A stretch of DNA of 64,000 nt from Bacteroidaceae bacterium. Its GTDB lineage: Bacteria; Bacteroidota; Bacteroidia; Bacteroidales; Bacteroidaceae. Positions 43,490 through 53,719 of the stretch are shown here, one piece after another (the first letter of the stretch is position 1; every line of letters starts with the position of its first letter). A program made the position numbers and the translations under genes. The notes below the pieces were generated by a model, which was not told where the DNA came from, did not search any database, and saw only the letters and a list, made by a program, of their open reading frames with translations. The stretch is taken from positions 85,184 through 149,183 of the forward strand of contig JAFWYF010000006.1 of the NCBI GenBank assembly GCA_017522785.1, in the 5' to 3' direction.

Positions 43490-44149
43490 ATGGCACAACC
43501 AAACAACAAAATAGACCATGTCCCCGAACCAACCTTGCGTCGCTTGCCTTGGTATCTTTCGGTGTGTCGCCTGCTAAAATCGCGTGGCGAGACATACGTA
43601 TCTTCTACACGCTTGTCGAAAGAGACCAATATAGTTGCTTCGCAAATAGCAAAGGATTTGTCGTGCGTGAACATTGTCGGTCGCACACGTGTGGGTTACG
43701 ACATTGACAATCTTCTCGAGGTACTAGAGAATTTCTTGGGCTTCACAACCATACACAAGGCTTTTTTGTTTGGTGCAGGTCGTTTGGGAAAGGCGTTGTT
43801 GAATGACACCGGACTAAAGCAGTTTGGGCTAGAAGTTGTTGCAGCCTTCGATACTGACCCACGCATAATAGGACATAGCACAGCTGGTATACCAATTTAC
43901 CACATAAACGACTTAGAAGCAAAGATGCGTCGCTACAAGGTGAAAATTGGAATACTCACAGTTCCAATCGATAATGCGCAGGAGGTTGCCGATAAAATGG
44001 TAGTGTGGGGTATTAAAGCTATATGGAACTTTACCCCTCTGCGCATACGTGTACCTAACGATATTGTGGTACAGAATACATCGCTGTATGCACATTTGTC
44101 GTTGATGTTTAACCGTCTCGATGGCATGGAGTGTGCCAACGATGAGTAA
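43490..44149 (+). CDS. rex: Redox-sensing transcriptional repressor Rex
   Basis: Winged-helix repressor that senses the NADH/NAD+ ratio. The N-terminal DNA-binding domain has PEPTLRRLPWYLSVCRLL and SRLSKETNIVASQIAKDLS-like helices. The Rossmann half carries FLFGAGRLGKALL and VVAAFDTDPRIIG. The C-terminal domain-swapped helix is present (SLYAHLSLMFNRL). Length 219 residues. It is followed after 16 bases by a fumarylacetoacetase-family gene. Confidence 0.95.
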   Translation: MAQPNNKIDHVPEPTLRRLPWYLSVCRLLKSRGETYVSSTRLSKETNIVASQIAKDLSCVNIVGRTRVGYDIDNLLEVLENFLGFTTIHKAFLFGAGRLGKALLNDTGLKQFGLEVVAAFDTDPRIIGHSTAGIPIYHINDLEAKMRRYKVKIGILTVPIDNAQEVADKMVVWGIKAIWNFTPLRIRVPNDIVVQNTSLYAHLSLMFNRLDGMECANDE

Positions 44150-44165
44150 TGTTTTTTGAAGAAAA

Positions 44166-44780
44166 ATGAAAATTATAGCTGTTGGCAAGAACTACGCCGC
44201 ACATGCATTGGAGTTCGATGGTACGGTTGAAAAACCGCAAGCACCAATGATATTTATGAAGCCCGATTCCTCTATTCTAAAGAATGGGAAACATTTCTAT
44301 ATGCCCGATTGGATGGGACGCATCGATTACGAAGCCGAAATCGTTGTGCGCATAAACAAATTGGGACGTAGCATCCCTGCTCGTTTTGCCTATCGCTACT
44401 ACGATGCAGTAACGGTGGGAATAGATTTCACAGCGCGTGATTTGCAACGTCGTTTCATTGAAGAGGGTGCGCCATGGGAGTTATCCAAAGGATTCGATTG
44501 TTCGGCTGTGCTTGGAGAGTTCCTGCCAATAGAACGATATAATTTACGCGATATACCTTTCTCGCTTGCTATTAACGAGAATATTGTACAAAGTGCTAAC
44601 ACATCGCAAATGCTCTTTCCTGTTGATGAGATAGTTGCTTATGTGAGCCGTTTCTGTACATTAAAGACAGGAGATTTAATATTTACGGGAACACCTGCCG
44701 GAGTAGGTGAGGCGCATGTGGGAGACCATCTCAAAGGTTTCATAGGCGAGGAAAAGGTTCTCGATTTTCATATACGATAA
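44166..44780 (+). CDS. Fumarylacetoacetate hydrolase family protein
   Basis: A 204-residue protein of the FAH/YcgM type, which act on acylpyruvates or as oxaloacetate decarboxylases or tautomerases. Landmarks are KNYAAHALEF, MFMKP-like IFMKPDSSIL, DYEAEIVVRI with the metal-binding Glu pair, DFTARDLQ and LIFTGTPAGVGEAHVGD. The exact substrate cannot be read from sequence. It is six bases upstream of porU, an arrangement that recurs in Bacteroidales. Confidence 0.88.
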   Translation: MKIIAVGKNYAAHALEFDGTVEKPQAPMIFMKPDSSILKNGKHFYMPDWMGRIDYEAEIVVRINKLGRSIPARFAYRYYDAVTVGIDFTARDLQRRFIEEGAPWELSKGFDCSAVLGEFLPIERYNLRDIPFSLAINENIVQSANTSQMLFPVDEIVAYVSRFCTLKTGDLIFTGTPAGVGEAHVGDHLKGFIGEEKVLDFHIR

Positions 44781-44786
44781 TTACAA

Positions 44787-47700
44787 ATGAGATTTCTTAG
44801 AACAAATATTATATTTACACTCCTTGTTGCGTTTGCTATATCGGCAAAGCCACAGTATGTCGATGTAGACTGGAGCATCTTTGAGAATGATACGCTGTTG
44901 CCTCGTTATACTACGGTTGTTGAACTGGACGACGATTACGAATTGTACAACTATTCGGCAAGTATCGAATATCCCGAATTTGTTCCCATGACATCGCGTG
45001 AGATAGAACAGTACCGCCTCTCCTCGTTGCAGGAGCCTCTTGCGTCGTGGCCTTCAATAGCGACTTCGGTGCAGGTGTCGGCAAAGAAAGGCTATCTCGA
45101 TGTCTGCTTCACTCCGGTTGTTTACAGCAATGGTAAATATCTTAAGATAAATTCGTTTAAGCTGGTTGTTAACAGGGTGTACAATAGCGACAGACTATTT
45201 TCTAAAGCAAATTCACGTGCCGATGTCGGCGATAGATATGCTTTGAACTCGGTTTTGGCTTCGGGACGCTGGGTAAAGATATCTGTTGCAGAAAACGGCG
45301 TTTACAAAATTACTCGTAACGAACTTAAAAAAATGGGATTTTCAAACCCCGATAAGGTGCGTCTTTTTGGTTATGGTGGAGAACTGTTGCCCGAAACCAA
45401 CCTGCATAAATTGTCCGACGACTTGCAAGAGGTGCCCATGTGGCGCGAGAGCGATTATCTGCTTTTCTATGCCAATGGTACGGTTGCTTGGGAATATTCC
45501 AGAAACCGTTTTGTTCATAAACAGAACCACTATTCACATTATAGCTACTATTTCTTGAATGAGAGCGATGCCGACCCTCTTCCTTTCCCCAAAAAAACAG
45601 TGGATGTCGTTGGTGACGATATATGCACAACATATCCCGATTATGCTCTTTACGAAAAAGATGAGAAATCGTTATGCGTCTATGGCCGTAAATTGCTCGA
45701 TAGCTATAACTATGCTTCGGGACGCACTGTAAGTTATAAATTCAATCTGCCGGGTGTAACATCTTCTCGTGCTTACATCGGTGTGTCATTTGGTAGTGAT
45801 GCAAAAACCGACAGCAAATTATCCATAAATGTAAACGATGCATCTGTCGGCTTTTTGAATATCTCAAAAGCAATGTCTTCCGATAATGGCAAAATTACTT
45901 CCGGCTCGTTTGGCGTGAATAGTGGCTTAACAGAAAATACTGTAGTGAAACTATCCCACTCTGTTTCCGATGCTACACTAAACGGTTATCTCGATTACAT
46001 AGAACTTAATTTCACTAGGGAACTTGCTTTACGTGGCTCTTACACCAATTTTCGTGGTGCCTCAACCGGTGGTAACACAAAATACAAACTGGCTTCGGCA
46101 ACCAATACAACGCATGTGTGGCAGGTAACGACGCCTTCGGAAATAGCAGAATTGTCCTCGTCGTACGAAAATGGCTTCCTTACTTTTGGTGCATCGGCAT
46201 CCTACGATGAAGAATTTGTTGCCGTTGATGTAAAAGGCTCTTTCCCCTCTGTTACCATAGTTGGCGAGGTTGCAAATCAAAATTTACATGCCTTGGGACA
46301 AACCGACATGGTGATAATTGTTCCTTCTAATGGTAATTTCTTGCAACCGGCAGAACGTTTGGCCGAGGCACATCGTCAGCGCGATGCTCTCACTGTTGCA
46401 GTTGTTACGGCAGAGCAGGTGTACAACGAGTTCTCATCGGGAACTCCCGACGCAACAGCATATCGTCGTCTCATGAAAATGCTTTACGACCGCGCCACAT
46501 CGGCTGAGGATGCTCCTAAATATCTGTTGCTCTTTGGCGATGGCTCCACCGACAATCGTTTGATAACTGTCTCAAAAGGAACACAAGAGAATCTTTTGCT
46601 AACATATCAATCCGAGAACTCAGTCAGTACAGTCTTCTCTTACGTATTGGAAGATTATTTTGGTTTCCTCGATGACAATGAAGGCAGTAACCATCTTCTG
46701 GCGAAGGTGGATATAGGCATAGGTCGCATTCCTGCAAATACCATAAAAGAGGCTAATGCTGTTGTAGATAAAACCATTGCCTACATGGAAAACAAACATG
46801 CCGGTCCATGGCAAAATATTATTGCACTGCTAGGCGATGATGGCGACAAGTCTATCCCCAATCAGCACATGAAAGATGCCGAGGCAATAGCCTCGTACAT
46901 CGAAGCAAATCATCGCTCCTATGTGGTAGACCGCATCTATTGGGATGAGTATCCTATGGAGGTTCTGGCAACAGGCAACAGCTACCCATTGGTAGTGCAA
47001 GATATTCATAAGAGAATAGAAGAGGGTGCACTCATAATGAACTATTCCGGCCATGGTAGCGCAAGAGTACTATCGCACGAAATGGCATGGAGTTCCGATG
47101 ATATGGCATCTGTCTCATCGCCATACGTGCCGTTCTGGGTAACAGCTTCGTGTGATATTGCTCCATTTGATATGGGCGACGGCTCTATTGGAGAAGAGGC
47201 AATACTAAATCCCAATGGCGCAGGAATAGGACTTTTTACAACAACACGTACAGTGCTACAGTCCTATAATGCAATCATAAATCGTCAATTTATGAAGTAT
47301 CTTCTTAAACTCGACGAGAAGGGCAATATCCCGGCAGTTGGCGATGCCGCGCGCAAAGCAAAATGTGCTGTTATATCGGAAAGTAGCGACCTCTCCGAGA
47401 ATAAATTGCAATATGTCCTTTTGGGCGATCCGGCATTGCGACTGAATATGCCAAAATATAGTGCTGTAATCGATAAATTCGATGGAAAACCTGTTACAGA
47501 ACTTGGACAAATGTCGGCAGGTGGGAATGTAACAGTAGAGGGATATATTGCAAACAGCGATGGCTCTGTTGCCGACTCATTCACAGGTGTGATTTCCCCA
47601 ACTCTCTACGACTGTGCCGAGGTGGTAACTACACTTGATAATACAGGCCTTGGAGCATACAACTATACGGCATTCCGCAAAAAATTGTTCGAAGGGGGCG

Positions 47701-48545
47701 ATTCTGTCAAAGCAGGTCGTTTCAAATTAACAATACCGGTGCCAATGGATATAAGTTATGGCGATGAACAGGGCATGCTGAACATCTTCGCCGTAGATGA
47801 AACACAAGGCTTGGCGGCACAAGGACATTACGAGAACTTTATCATTGGTGGTACAGCAGAATCAATACAGAACGATGGCAAAGGCCCCGAAATAGTAGCC
47901 TACCTTAATAGTTCGGCATTTGTCCCCGGTGGCGAGGTTAATGCCACTCCATGTCTGTTTGTTGAACTTTTCGATGAAAACGGAATAAACACTGTGGGCT
48001 CAGGTATTGGACACGACATCATTGCAATTGTGGACAATGATGCTTCGCACACCTATAAACTCAACAGCTATTTCAAGGCCCACGTAGGCGATTATAGACG
48101 CGGAACGGTGGAGTGCCCTATTGGAGAACTTAGTGAAGGTGAACACCAAATGATTATACGTGCATGGGACCTCTTTAACAATGCCGGAAGCGATACCATA
48201 AATTTTGTGGTTGTTCCCAACCTTGCTCCCGACTTTGTCGACATCTCTGTGTCGCCAAATCCAATACGCTATGGAGAACAAGCGCACTTTGTGTTGCTTC
48301 ACGACCGCCCTCAAAGTATAATAGAGGTTACCTTGGAACTATTCAATTATCAAGGGCAAAAGCTATGGCAATCGACCGAAAGGGGTGTTTGCGATGGTAC
48401 AATTTACACATTTACATGGGATGTTACAGCACAAGGTGGACAACCAATGCCAACAGGTGTCTACTTCTATCGTGCTCAAATAGCATCGGGGGGTGGAAAA
48501 TCGCAAACTAAAACTCGAAAAATTATAATATTAAACAATAAATAG
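44787..48545 (+). CDS. porU: Type IX secretion system sortase PorU (peptidase C25)
   Basis: Surface protease of 1252 residues that removes C-terminal sorting domains and attaches cargo to the outer membrane. It has an N-terminal signal peptide, a gingipain-like C25 domain with catalytic His756 (MNYSGHGSARVLSHE) and Cys789 (FWVTASCDIAPFD), and its own C-terminal beta domain (VSPNPIRYGEQAHF to PMPTGVYFYRAQIASGGGKS). porV follows after 49 bases, as is usual. Confidence 0.92.
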   Translation: MRFLRTNIIFTLLVAFAISAKPQYVDVDWSIFENDTLLPRYTTVVELDDDYELYNYSASIEYPEFVPMTSREIEQYRLSSLQEPLASWPSIATSVQVSAKKGYLDVCFTPVVYSNGKYLKINSFKLVVNRVYNSDRLFSKANSRADVGDRYALNSVLASGRWVKISVAENGVYKITRNELKKMGFSNPDKVRLFGYGGELLPETNLHKLSDDLQEVPMWRESDYLLFYANGTVAWEYSRNRFVHKQNHYSHYSYYFLNESDADPLPFPKKTVDVVGDDICTTYPDYALYEKDEKSLCVYGRKLLDSYNYASGRTVSYKFNLPGVTSSRAYIGVSFGSDAKTDSKLSINVNDASVGFLNISKAMSSDNGKITSGSFGVNSGLTENTVVKLSHSVSDATLNGYLDYIELNFTRELALRGSYTNFRGASTGGNTKYKLASATNTTHVWQVTTPSEIAELSSSYENGFLTFGASASYDEEFVAVDVKGSFPSVTIVGEVANQNLHALGQTDMVIIVPSNGNFLQPAERLAEAHRQRDALTVAVVTAEQVYNEFSSGTPDATAYRRLMKMLYDRATSAEDAPKYLLLFGDGSTDNRLITVSKGTQENLLLTYQSENSVSTVFSYVLEDYFGFLDDNEGSNHLLAKVDIGIGRIPANTIKEANAVVDKTIAYMENKHAGPWQNIIALLGDDGDKSIPNQHMKDAEAIASYIEANHRSYVVDRIYWDEYPMEVLATGNSYPLVVQDIHKRIEEGALIMNYSGHGSARVLSHEMAWSSDDMASVSSPYVPFWVTASCDIAPFDMGDGSIGEEAILNPNGAGIGLFTTTRTVLQSYNAIINRQFMKYLLKLDEKGNIPAVGDAARKAKCAVISESSDLSENKLQYVLLGDPALRLNMPKYSAVIDKFDGKPVTELGQMSAGGNVTVEGYIANSDGSVADSFTGVISPTLYDCAEVVTTLDNTGLGAYNYTAFRKKLFEGGDSVKAGRFKLTIPVPMDISYGDEQGMLNIFAVDETQGLAAQGHYENFIIGGTAESIQNDGKGPEIVAYLNSSAFVPGGEVNATPCLFVELFDENGINTVGSGIGHDIIAIVDNDASHTYKLNSYFKAHVGDYRRGTVECPIGELSEGEHQMIIRAWDLFNNAGSDTINFVVVPNLAPDFVDISVSPNPIRYGEQAHFVLLHDRPQSIIEVTLELFNYQGQKLWQSTERGVCDGTIYTFTWDVTAQGGQPMPTGVYFYRAQIASGGGKSQTKTRKIIILNNK

Positions 48546-48594
48546 GTAAAAATTAAGTTTTATAATAACGTTCAATAGGTAAAAATAAAACAAT

Positions 48595-49782
48595 ATGATA
48601 AAGAATAGAATTTTATTGATAATCGTAGGTGTCTTGCTTGCTACAGCTACTTTTGCTCAGAAAGAGCAGTTCAACCCTGTTTACACCGGAGTTACATCGT
48701 TGTCTATTGCCCCCGATGCTCGTGCCGGTGCTTTGGGTGATGTGGGTGTTGCTACTGAGGCCGATGCCAATTCGCAATATTGGAACCCGGCAAAATATCC
48801 TTTTAATATTGCGCGTGCTGGTCTCTCAATATCATATACTCCTTGGTTGCGTCAGTTGGTCAGCGATATCGATTTGGCCTATGTGGCCGGTTTCTATCGC
48901 ATTGGCGACTACTCTGCAGTAAGTAGTTCATTAACATATTTCTCTCTTGGAGAGGTTATAGCCGAAGAGTACACTATAAAACCCTATGAGTTTGCTTTCG
49001 ATTTTTCCTATTCACGTATGTTGTCCGAAACATTCTCGGCTGCGGTTACTCTGCGCTTCATATATTCCGACTTGCAATATGATTATGCCGAGGATATGGA
49101 GGCCGGTATGGCCTATTCTGCCGATTTGTCTATGTACTACAACAACTACATAATGCTGGGCAATCGTGAGTGTATGCTTGGTTTGGGATTAAATGCTTCT
49201 AACATTGGTAGCAAAATATCTTATGATGGTGGAAATACCAACGAATTTATTCCTACCAACCTACGCTTGGGTGCATCGTTGCTTGTCCCAATTGACGAAT
49301 ACAATACAATATCTTTTAGTGCCGACATAAATAAACTGATGGTGCCTACACGCCCCACATACGCGCAGTTCCTCGAAGAAGAGGGGTATGATGCAAATGA
49401 CAATTCTAAATATTCAGAATATCAAGGTTGGCTGGAAACAACAGGATACAACGATATATCTCCGGTATCCGGTATCTTTAAATCGTTCAGTGATGCTCCC
49501 GGTGGTTTCAGCGAAGAGCTAAAGGAGATTTATGGAGGTATAGGTGTGGAATATTGCTATAATCAACAATTCTCTTTGCGCGGTGGTTATCACTACGAGA
49601 ACGAGTATAAAGGAAACAGACAATATTTTACAGTAGGTGCAGGCTTCAAGATGAGTGTATTCTCGCTCGATGGAGCATATCTCATCTCTACAGCGCAGAG
49701 CAACCCCCTCGACCAGACACTGCGTTTCTCTCTCTCGTTCGATATGGATGGTTTGAAAGATTTGTTCAGCCGCCGAAGATAA
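48595..49782 (+). CDS. porV: Type IX secretion system outer-membrane protein PorV (LptO)
   Basis: FadL-like outer-membrane barrel of 395 residues that anchors PorU and carries cargo from the translocon. It has a signal peptide (IIVGVLLATATFAQ) and the PorV signature SLSIAPDARAGALGDVGVAT with SQYWNPAKYPF. Its position directly after porU supports the assignment. Two near-identical AATAGGTAAAAA stretches in the short gap have no clear role. Confidence 0.93.
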   Translation: MIKNRILLIIVGVLLATATFAQKEQFNPVYTGVTSLSIAPDARAGALGDVGVATEADANSQYWNPAKYPFNIARAGLSISYTPWLRQLVSDIDLAYVAGFYRIGDYSAVSSSLTYFSLGEVIAEEYTIKPYEFAFDFSYSRMLSETFSAAVTLRFIYSDLQYDYAEDMEAGMAYSADLSMYYNNYIMLGNRECMLGLGLNASNIGSKISYDGGNTNEFIPTNLRLGASLLVPIDEYNTISFSADINKLMVPTRPTYAQFLEEEGYDANDNSKYSEYQGWLETTGYNDISPVSGIFKSFSDAPGGFSEELKEIYGGIGVEYCYNQQFSLRGGYHYENEYKGNRQYFTVGAGFKMSVFSLDGAYLISTAQSNPLDQTLRFSLSFDMDGLKDLFSRRR

Positions 49783-49806
49783 TTATAATTGATAAAAATA
49801 GATAAT

Positions 49807-50280
49807 ATGATACGTGTGGGATTTGGAATAGATGTGCATCGTTTTGTGGAAGGACGCGACCTTTGGATTGGTGGAGTAAAAATTCCTTATGAGTATGGAC
49901 TGGCCGGCCATTCCGATGCCGATGTCCTTATTCATGCTATATGTGATGCGCTTTTGGGTGCCGCAAATCTGAGAGATATCGGCTATCAATTCCCCGATAA
50001 TTCCAATGAGTTCCTAAATATCGATAGTAAAATTCTTTTGCATCGCACAAACGAGCTAATAAAAGAAAAGGGCTACAGAATTGGGAATATAGATGCTACA
50101 GTAGCTGCACAGGCTCCAAAATTGAACCCGCATATTCCGTCGATGCAACAGGCTATGGCGCAAGTTCTGGGAATAGATGCTGATGCATTATCCATAAAAG
50201 CAACCACAACCGAAAAGCTGGGTTTTGAAGGTCGCAAAGAGGGCATAACGGCCTACGCTACTGTGCTATTGGAAAAATAA
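49807..50280 (+). CDS. ispF: 2-C-methyl-D-erythritol 2,4-cyclodiphosphate synthase (IspF)
   Basis: Zinc enzyme of the MEP isoprenoid pathway. The 157-residue protein from ATG 49807 begins MIRVGFGIDVHRF with the metal-binding DxH, and has GLAGHSDADVLIHAICDALLGA, DIGYQFPD and SIKATTTEKLGFEG. A second ATG 18 bases earlier adds six residues not expected in the family. The MEP product feeds UppS (54.4 kb) and the MenA side chain. Confidence 0.96.
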   Translation: MIRVGFGIDVHRFVEGRDLWIGGVKIPYEYGLAGHSDADVLIHAICDALLGAANLRDIGYQFPDNSNEFLNIDSKILLHRTNELIKEKGYRIGNIDATVAAQAPKLNPHIPSMQQAMAQVLGIDADALSIKATTTEKLGFEGRKEGITAYATVLLEK

Positions 50281-50286
50281 TATTCT

Positions 50287-51093
50287 ATGCGTTCCCATTT
50301 GCTGACAGTTGTTGTAACGGTGCTGTTGTTTACCTCATGTGCTACGCTGTCTCGTAATGGAGTGGGGCGGGTGAAATACTACACCATAGAGAGCGAGCGA
50401 CTGCCAAAAGAGTTCAATGGCTTTACTTTCGCCTTCTTGTCCGATACACATTATCCAAGCAAGTTTACTCGTAAACGATTAGCTCGTCTTGTTCGTAAAT
50501 TACGTGAGTCTCAGCCGCAAATGATTCTTTTGGGTGGCGATTATGTAACTTCCGATGAGTATGCTAATGAATTATTTGACTCAATTTCATCGGTGAAAAC
50601 TCCCCATGGAATATACGCTGTATTAGGCAATCATGAGTATAGTCGTACCTCGCTCATTAAAGAGTGTATGGAACAATACGGAATATATCTTCTCGATGAC
50701 AAACATGTAAATATTATCAGCGGAGCATCGTATATTGCAATTGCAGGTGTACGCAATCCATTTAAGGTTGACGAAAACTATTTATATAAAACAAATTCTG
50801 TATCCGACAGCTTGTTCACTATATTGCTTTCCCACACTCCCGACTATGCCGAAGATACCGATGTGCAAGCCGATATGGTGCTTTCGGGACACACGCATGG
50901 TGGGCAGGTAAGCCTCTTCGGGTTGTACACTCCGGTAACAAATTCCCGCTATGGCCCCCGTTTTAATCGTGGTATGAACTATACCGATGCTTCGGTACCT
51001 GTTATAACAACTACAGGTGTTGGAACATCGCGTCGCAAGGTGCGTTTCTGTGTCCCCAGTGAAATCGTTTTTGTACGCTTGCTTTCGTTATAA
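50287..51093 (+). CDS. Metallophosphoesterase lipoprotein (YaeI-type)
   Basis: A 268-residue calcineurin-like phosphoesterase. The N-terminus has a lipobox (LLFTSC, about residues 13-18). Metal-binding motifs are LSDTHYPS, LLGGDYVT, VLGNHEY and SGHTHGGQ. Homologues act on phospholipid-linked substrates such as lipid A precursors; the substrate here is unknown. It starts six bases after ispF. Confidence 0.85.
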   Translation: MRSHLLTVVVTVLLFTSCATLSRNGVGRVKYYTIESERLPKEFNGFTFAFLSDTHYPSKFTRKRLARLVRKLRESQPQMILLGGDYVTSDEYANELFDSISSVKTPHGIYAVLGNHEYSRTSLIKECMEQYGIYLLDDKHVNIISGASYIAIAGVRNPFKVDENYLYKTNSVSDSLFTILLSHTPDYAEDTDVQADMVLSGHTHGGQVSLFGLYTPVTNSRYGPRFNRGMNYTDASVPVITTTGVGTSRRKVRFCVPSEIVFVRLLSL

Positions 51094-51165
51094 TTTGCTC
51101 TATTGCCACATTTATAACAAATTTTATCTCTTGTTTTGTCGCTTATTTGTATATTCGCATCTGTT

Positions 51166-52242
51166 ATGAACGGTCTATCCAATTCCGATATACTTTATAT
51201 ACGTCGTTGCTTGCAGTTGGCACGCAACGGATGTGGCAGTACATCGCCTAACCCAAAGGTGGGGGCTGTAATAGTGTGCAATGAACGCATAATTGGCGAA
51301 GGCTATCATATACGTGCAGGCGAGCCTCATGCCGAGGTTAATGCTGTACGCTCAGTAAAAGAGTGTGATATTCATCTTTTGAAGCACTCTACCATATATG
51401 TCAGCCTTGAGCCTTGCTCGCATTATGGTAAAACACCACCTTGTTGCGACCTTATCATCTCGTGCGGAATACCACGAGTGGTGGTTGCTACAACAGATGT
51501 AAATTCGCAGGTAAATGGTGAGGGCATTGCCAGAATGCGAGACGCAGGCATTGATGTAACAGTGGGTGTATTACGTGATGAGGCTCTTACTATAAATAAA
51601 GAATTTTTTACTTATCATTCGCAAAAACGTCCCTATGTCATACTAAAGTGGGCACAAACATCCGATGGTTTCATCGATGTTCAACGCAGCAAAGGAGAAC
51701 CATTGAAAATTTCTACTAATGGGTCGCAGGTCGCAGTGCATAAACTTCGTTCTGAATGTGATGCTATTATTGTGGGTACACGTACAGCGCTACTCGACAA
51801 CCCTTCACTAACTATTCGTGCATGGTGTGGCAGGCAACCGTTACGTTTGGTGATAGACCGTAGCGGAAAACTACCAAATACCTTAAGATTGTTCAATGGA
51901 GAATATCCTACTATTGTGTATACAGAAAGAAAAATAGAGGGTAAATTTGGTAAAAATGTTGAACAAATTGTGCTTGACTTCTCATTCGATATATTACCAC
52001 AGATATTGTCGCATATGCACTCTCTTAAAGTGAATAGCCTGCTTGTTGAAGGTGGCGCCTTTCTGTTGCAAAGGTTTATTGATTCTGGACTTTGGGATAT
52101 GGCGCGTGTCGAGCGTAATGAAAATTTGATTTTGGGCAGTGGTATCCCGGCGCCTATACTACAGGAATCATTAAAAACATCCTCTTTCGACTGTTTCAAT
52201 AACGAAATTTCTATTTTTGTTCGCCAAAAAAGTGCTATTTAA
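51166..52242 (+). CDS. ribD: Riboflavin biosynthesis protein RibD (deaminase/reductase)
   Basis: Bifunctional enzyme for the second and third steps of riboflavin synthesis. The deaminase domain has HAEVNAV and the zinc site SLEPCSHYGKTPPCCDLI. The reductase domain has YVILKWAQTSDGFID, DAIIVGTRTALLDNPSLTIR and LLVEGGAFLL. The frame opens at 51136, but a TATATTCG -7-like element at 51150-51157 would place the transcript start between the two ATGs, so I use ATG 51166 (358 residues). Confidence 0.94.
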   Translation: MNGLSNSDILYIRRCLQLARNGCGSTSPNPKVGAVIVCNERIIGEGYHIRAGEPHAEVNAVRSVKECDIHLLKHSTIYVSLEPCSHYGKTPPCCDLIISCGIPRVVVATTDVNSQVNGEGIARMRDAGIDVTVGVLRDEALTINKEFFTYHSQKRPYVILKWAQTSDGFIDVQRSKGEPLKISTNGSQVAVHKLRSECDAIIVGTRTALLDNPSLTIRAWCGRQPLRLVIDRSGKLPNTLRLFNGEYPTIVYTERKIEGKFGKNVEQIVLDFSFDILPQILSHMHSLKVNSLLVEGGAFLLQRFIDSGLWDMARVERNENLILGSGIPAPILQESLKTSSFDCFNNEISIFVRQKSAI

Positions 52243-52297
52243 CCCCTAATTAATTATAAATAACACTCTTTTTATCGTTCATACCAAAAATTGTTGC

Positions 52298-52305
52298 TAT
52301 TTTTG
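52298..52305 (+). promoter_or_regulatory. -7 element before the DUF6242 gene
   Basis: TATTTTTG, 31 bases before the ATG. The -33 box is not clear. Confidence 0.35.
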
Positions 52306-52336
52306 TAGGTTGAATATAATATGCATGAAATAATCT

Positions 52337-53701
52337 ATGAAAAAGCAGTGGTTCATATATATCGCTCTTCTATCGTTAATGTTTCTTGGTGTGTCGTGTA
52401 TGAATGACGACGATAAAAATACCGTCGATTTATCGCCGTACGCATCGTTAAACTCCTTCTCTGTGGCAGATATGCTAATGTCTACTGATGCAGTTACTGC
52501 AGAGGGTAAAGATACGGTAGTTAAGCAGGTTGTAGTTGGAATAAACTATCCATTTATCATCGACCAAAAGAATCTGGAGGTCTATAACCCCGATTCACTG
52601 CCTTTGGGTACAGATGTTACCGGAGTAAATGTTAGTGTTCAGAGCGATGGTGTGGTGTTTATCTATGTAGATTCTCTAGAAACATTTGTCTATCTTTCAT
52701 CTACCGATTCTCTCAATTTTACAAAGCCTCGTCGTATGCTTGTTCAGTCGTTGGACGGAGAACATTCGAAAGAGTACAAGGTTCGTTTAAACGTACATAA
52801 AGCCGACCCCGAAGCTATGAGCTGGACAAATGTTGTTGCTCCAAATATCGTAGAGCCAATGCGTGCGCTTGCATTTGGTGGTAAAATGTTGGTTCTTGGA
52901 AAGAATCCCGATGGCGCATTATTGGTGGCAGAGTCTCCCATGGATATTGTGGAGTGGAGCGAGCCAATAGAGATTACAACCTTGCCACTTTCGGCTCAAT
53001 TATCGTCGGTTCAACAATTTAACGATGTATTATATGCAGTTGCCGATGGTGTGCTCTATTCTTCAACAGACGGTTTTGATTGGAGCACTGTTGTGGCAGA
53101 TGGCACATTTGAGACTCTTTTGACTGCCTCGTCGGAATCTTTGTGGGCTGTTGTCGATGGTTCATTGGCTTACACAAACGATGGCACATCTTTTGCTAAA
53201 ACAATTGCATTGCCCGAACAATTCCCAACTGAGAATGTATCTTCGGCAGTTTATCCATTGGTTACAAATCCCTTTATATCACGATATTTACTCATTGGGT
53301 ATGCAAAAGATAGAACTCCTGCCTATCCGGTTGTGTGGAGCCGACTCTCAACCGAGGATAATTGGATACAATATCCTGCTGACGAAGAAGAGGCATATCG
53401 TTGCCCTGCTTTTGAGAATATGACAGTTGTTCGCTACGATAACTGCCTATATGCTTTTGGTGGAAAAGCAACTATTGGCGAAACTGCTATATCTTCTTTT
53501 GAGTTGTTCTATGCCTCAAAAGACAACGGCTTGACATGGATGCCTTTGAATAATAAGAAAGTGTTTATTCCTACACAGTTGAAGGGTGTTGAAGCTCCCT
53601 ATGCTTCAGCTGTAGACGATGAAAATCGCATCTGGATAATTGTTGGTGGCGATAATGCGACAGTGTGGCATGCTGCAATAAACAGATTGCTTTATAACTA
53701 A
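52337..53701 (+). CDS. DUF6242 domain lipoprotein
   Basis: A 454-residue lipoprotein (lipobox LMFLGVSC, followed by MNDDDKN). The first 150 residues have the DUF6242 pattern (NSFSVADM, KQVVVGINYPFIIDQKN). The rest looks like a Kelch/sialidase-type beta propeller with repeated units (VLYSSTDGFDWSTV, LAYTNDGTSF, LFYASKDNGLTWMPL). Function is unknown; probably surface exposed. It heads a run of envelope genes continuing to murI. Confidence 0.8.
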   Translation: MKKQWFIYIALLSLMFLGVSCMNDDDKNTVDLSPYASLNSFSVADMLMSTDAVTAEGKDTVVKQVVVGINYPFIIDQKNLEVYNPDSLPLGTDVTGVNVSVQSDGVVFIYVDSLETFVYLSSTDSLNFTKPRRMLVQSLDGEHSKEYKVRLNVHKADPEAMSWTNVVAPNIVEPMRALAFGGKMLVLGKNPDGALLVAESPMDIVEWSEPIEITTLPLSAQLSSVQQFNDVLYAVADGVLYSSTDGFDWSTVVADGTFETLLTASSESLWAVVDGSLAYTNDGTSFAKTIALPEQFPTENVSSAVYPLVTNPFISRYLLIGYAKDRTPAYPVVWSRLSTEDNWIQYPADEEEAYRCPAFENMTVVRYDNCLYAFGGKATIGETAISSFELFYASKDNGLTWMPLNNKKVFIPTQLKGVEAPYASAVDDENRIWIIVGGDNATVWHAAINRLLYN

Positions 53702-53719
53702 TTTACTGACAACACAGTT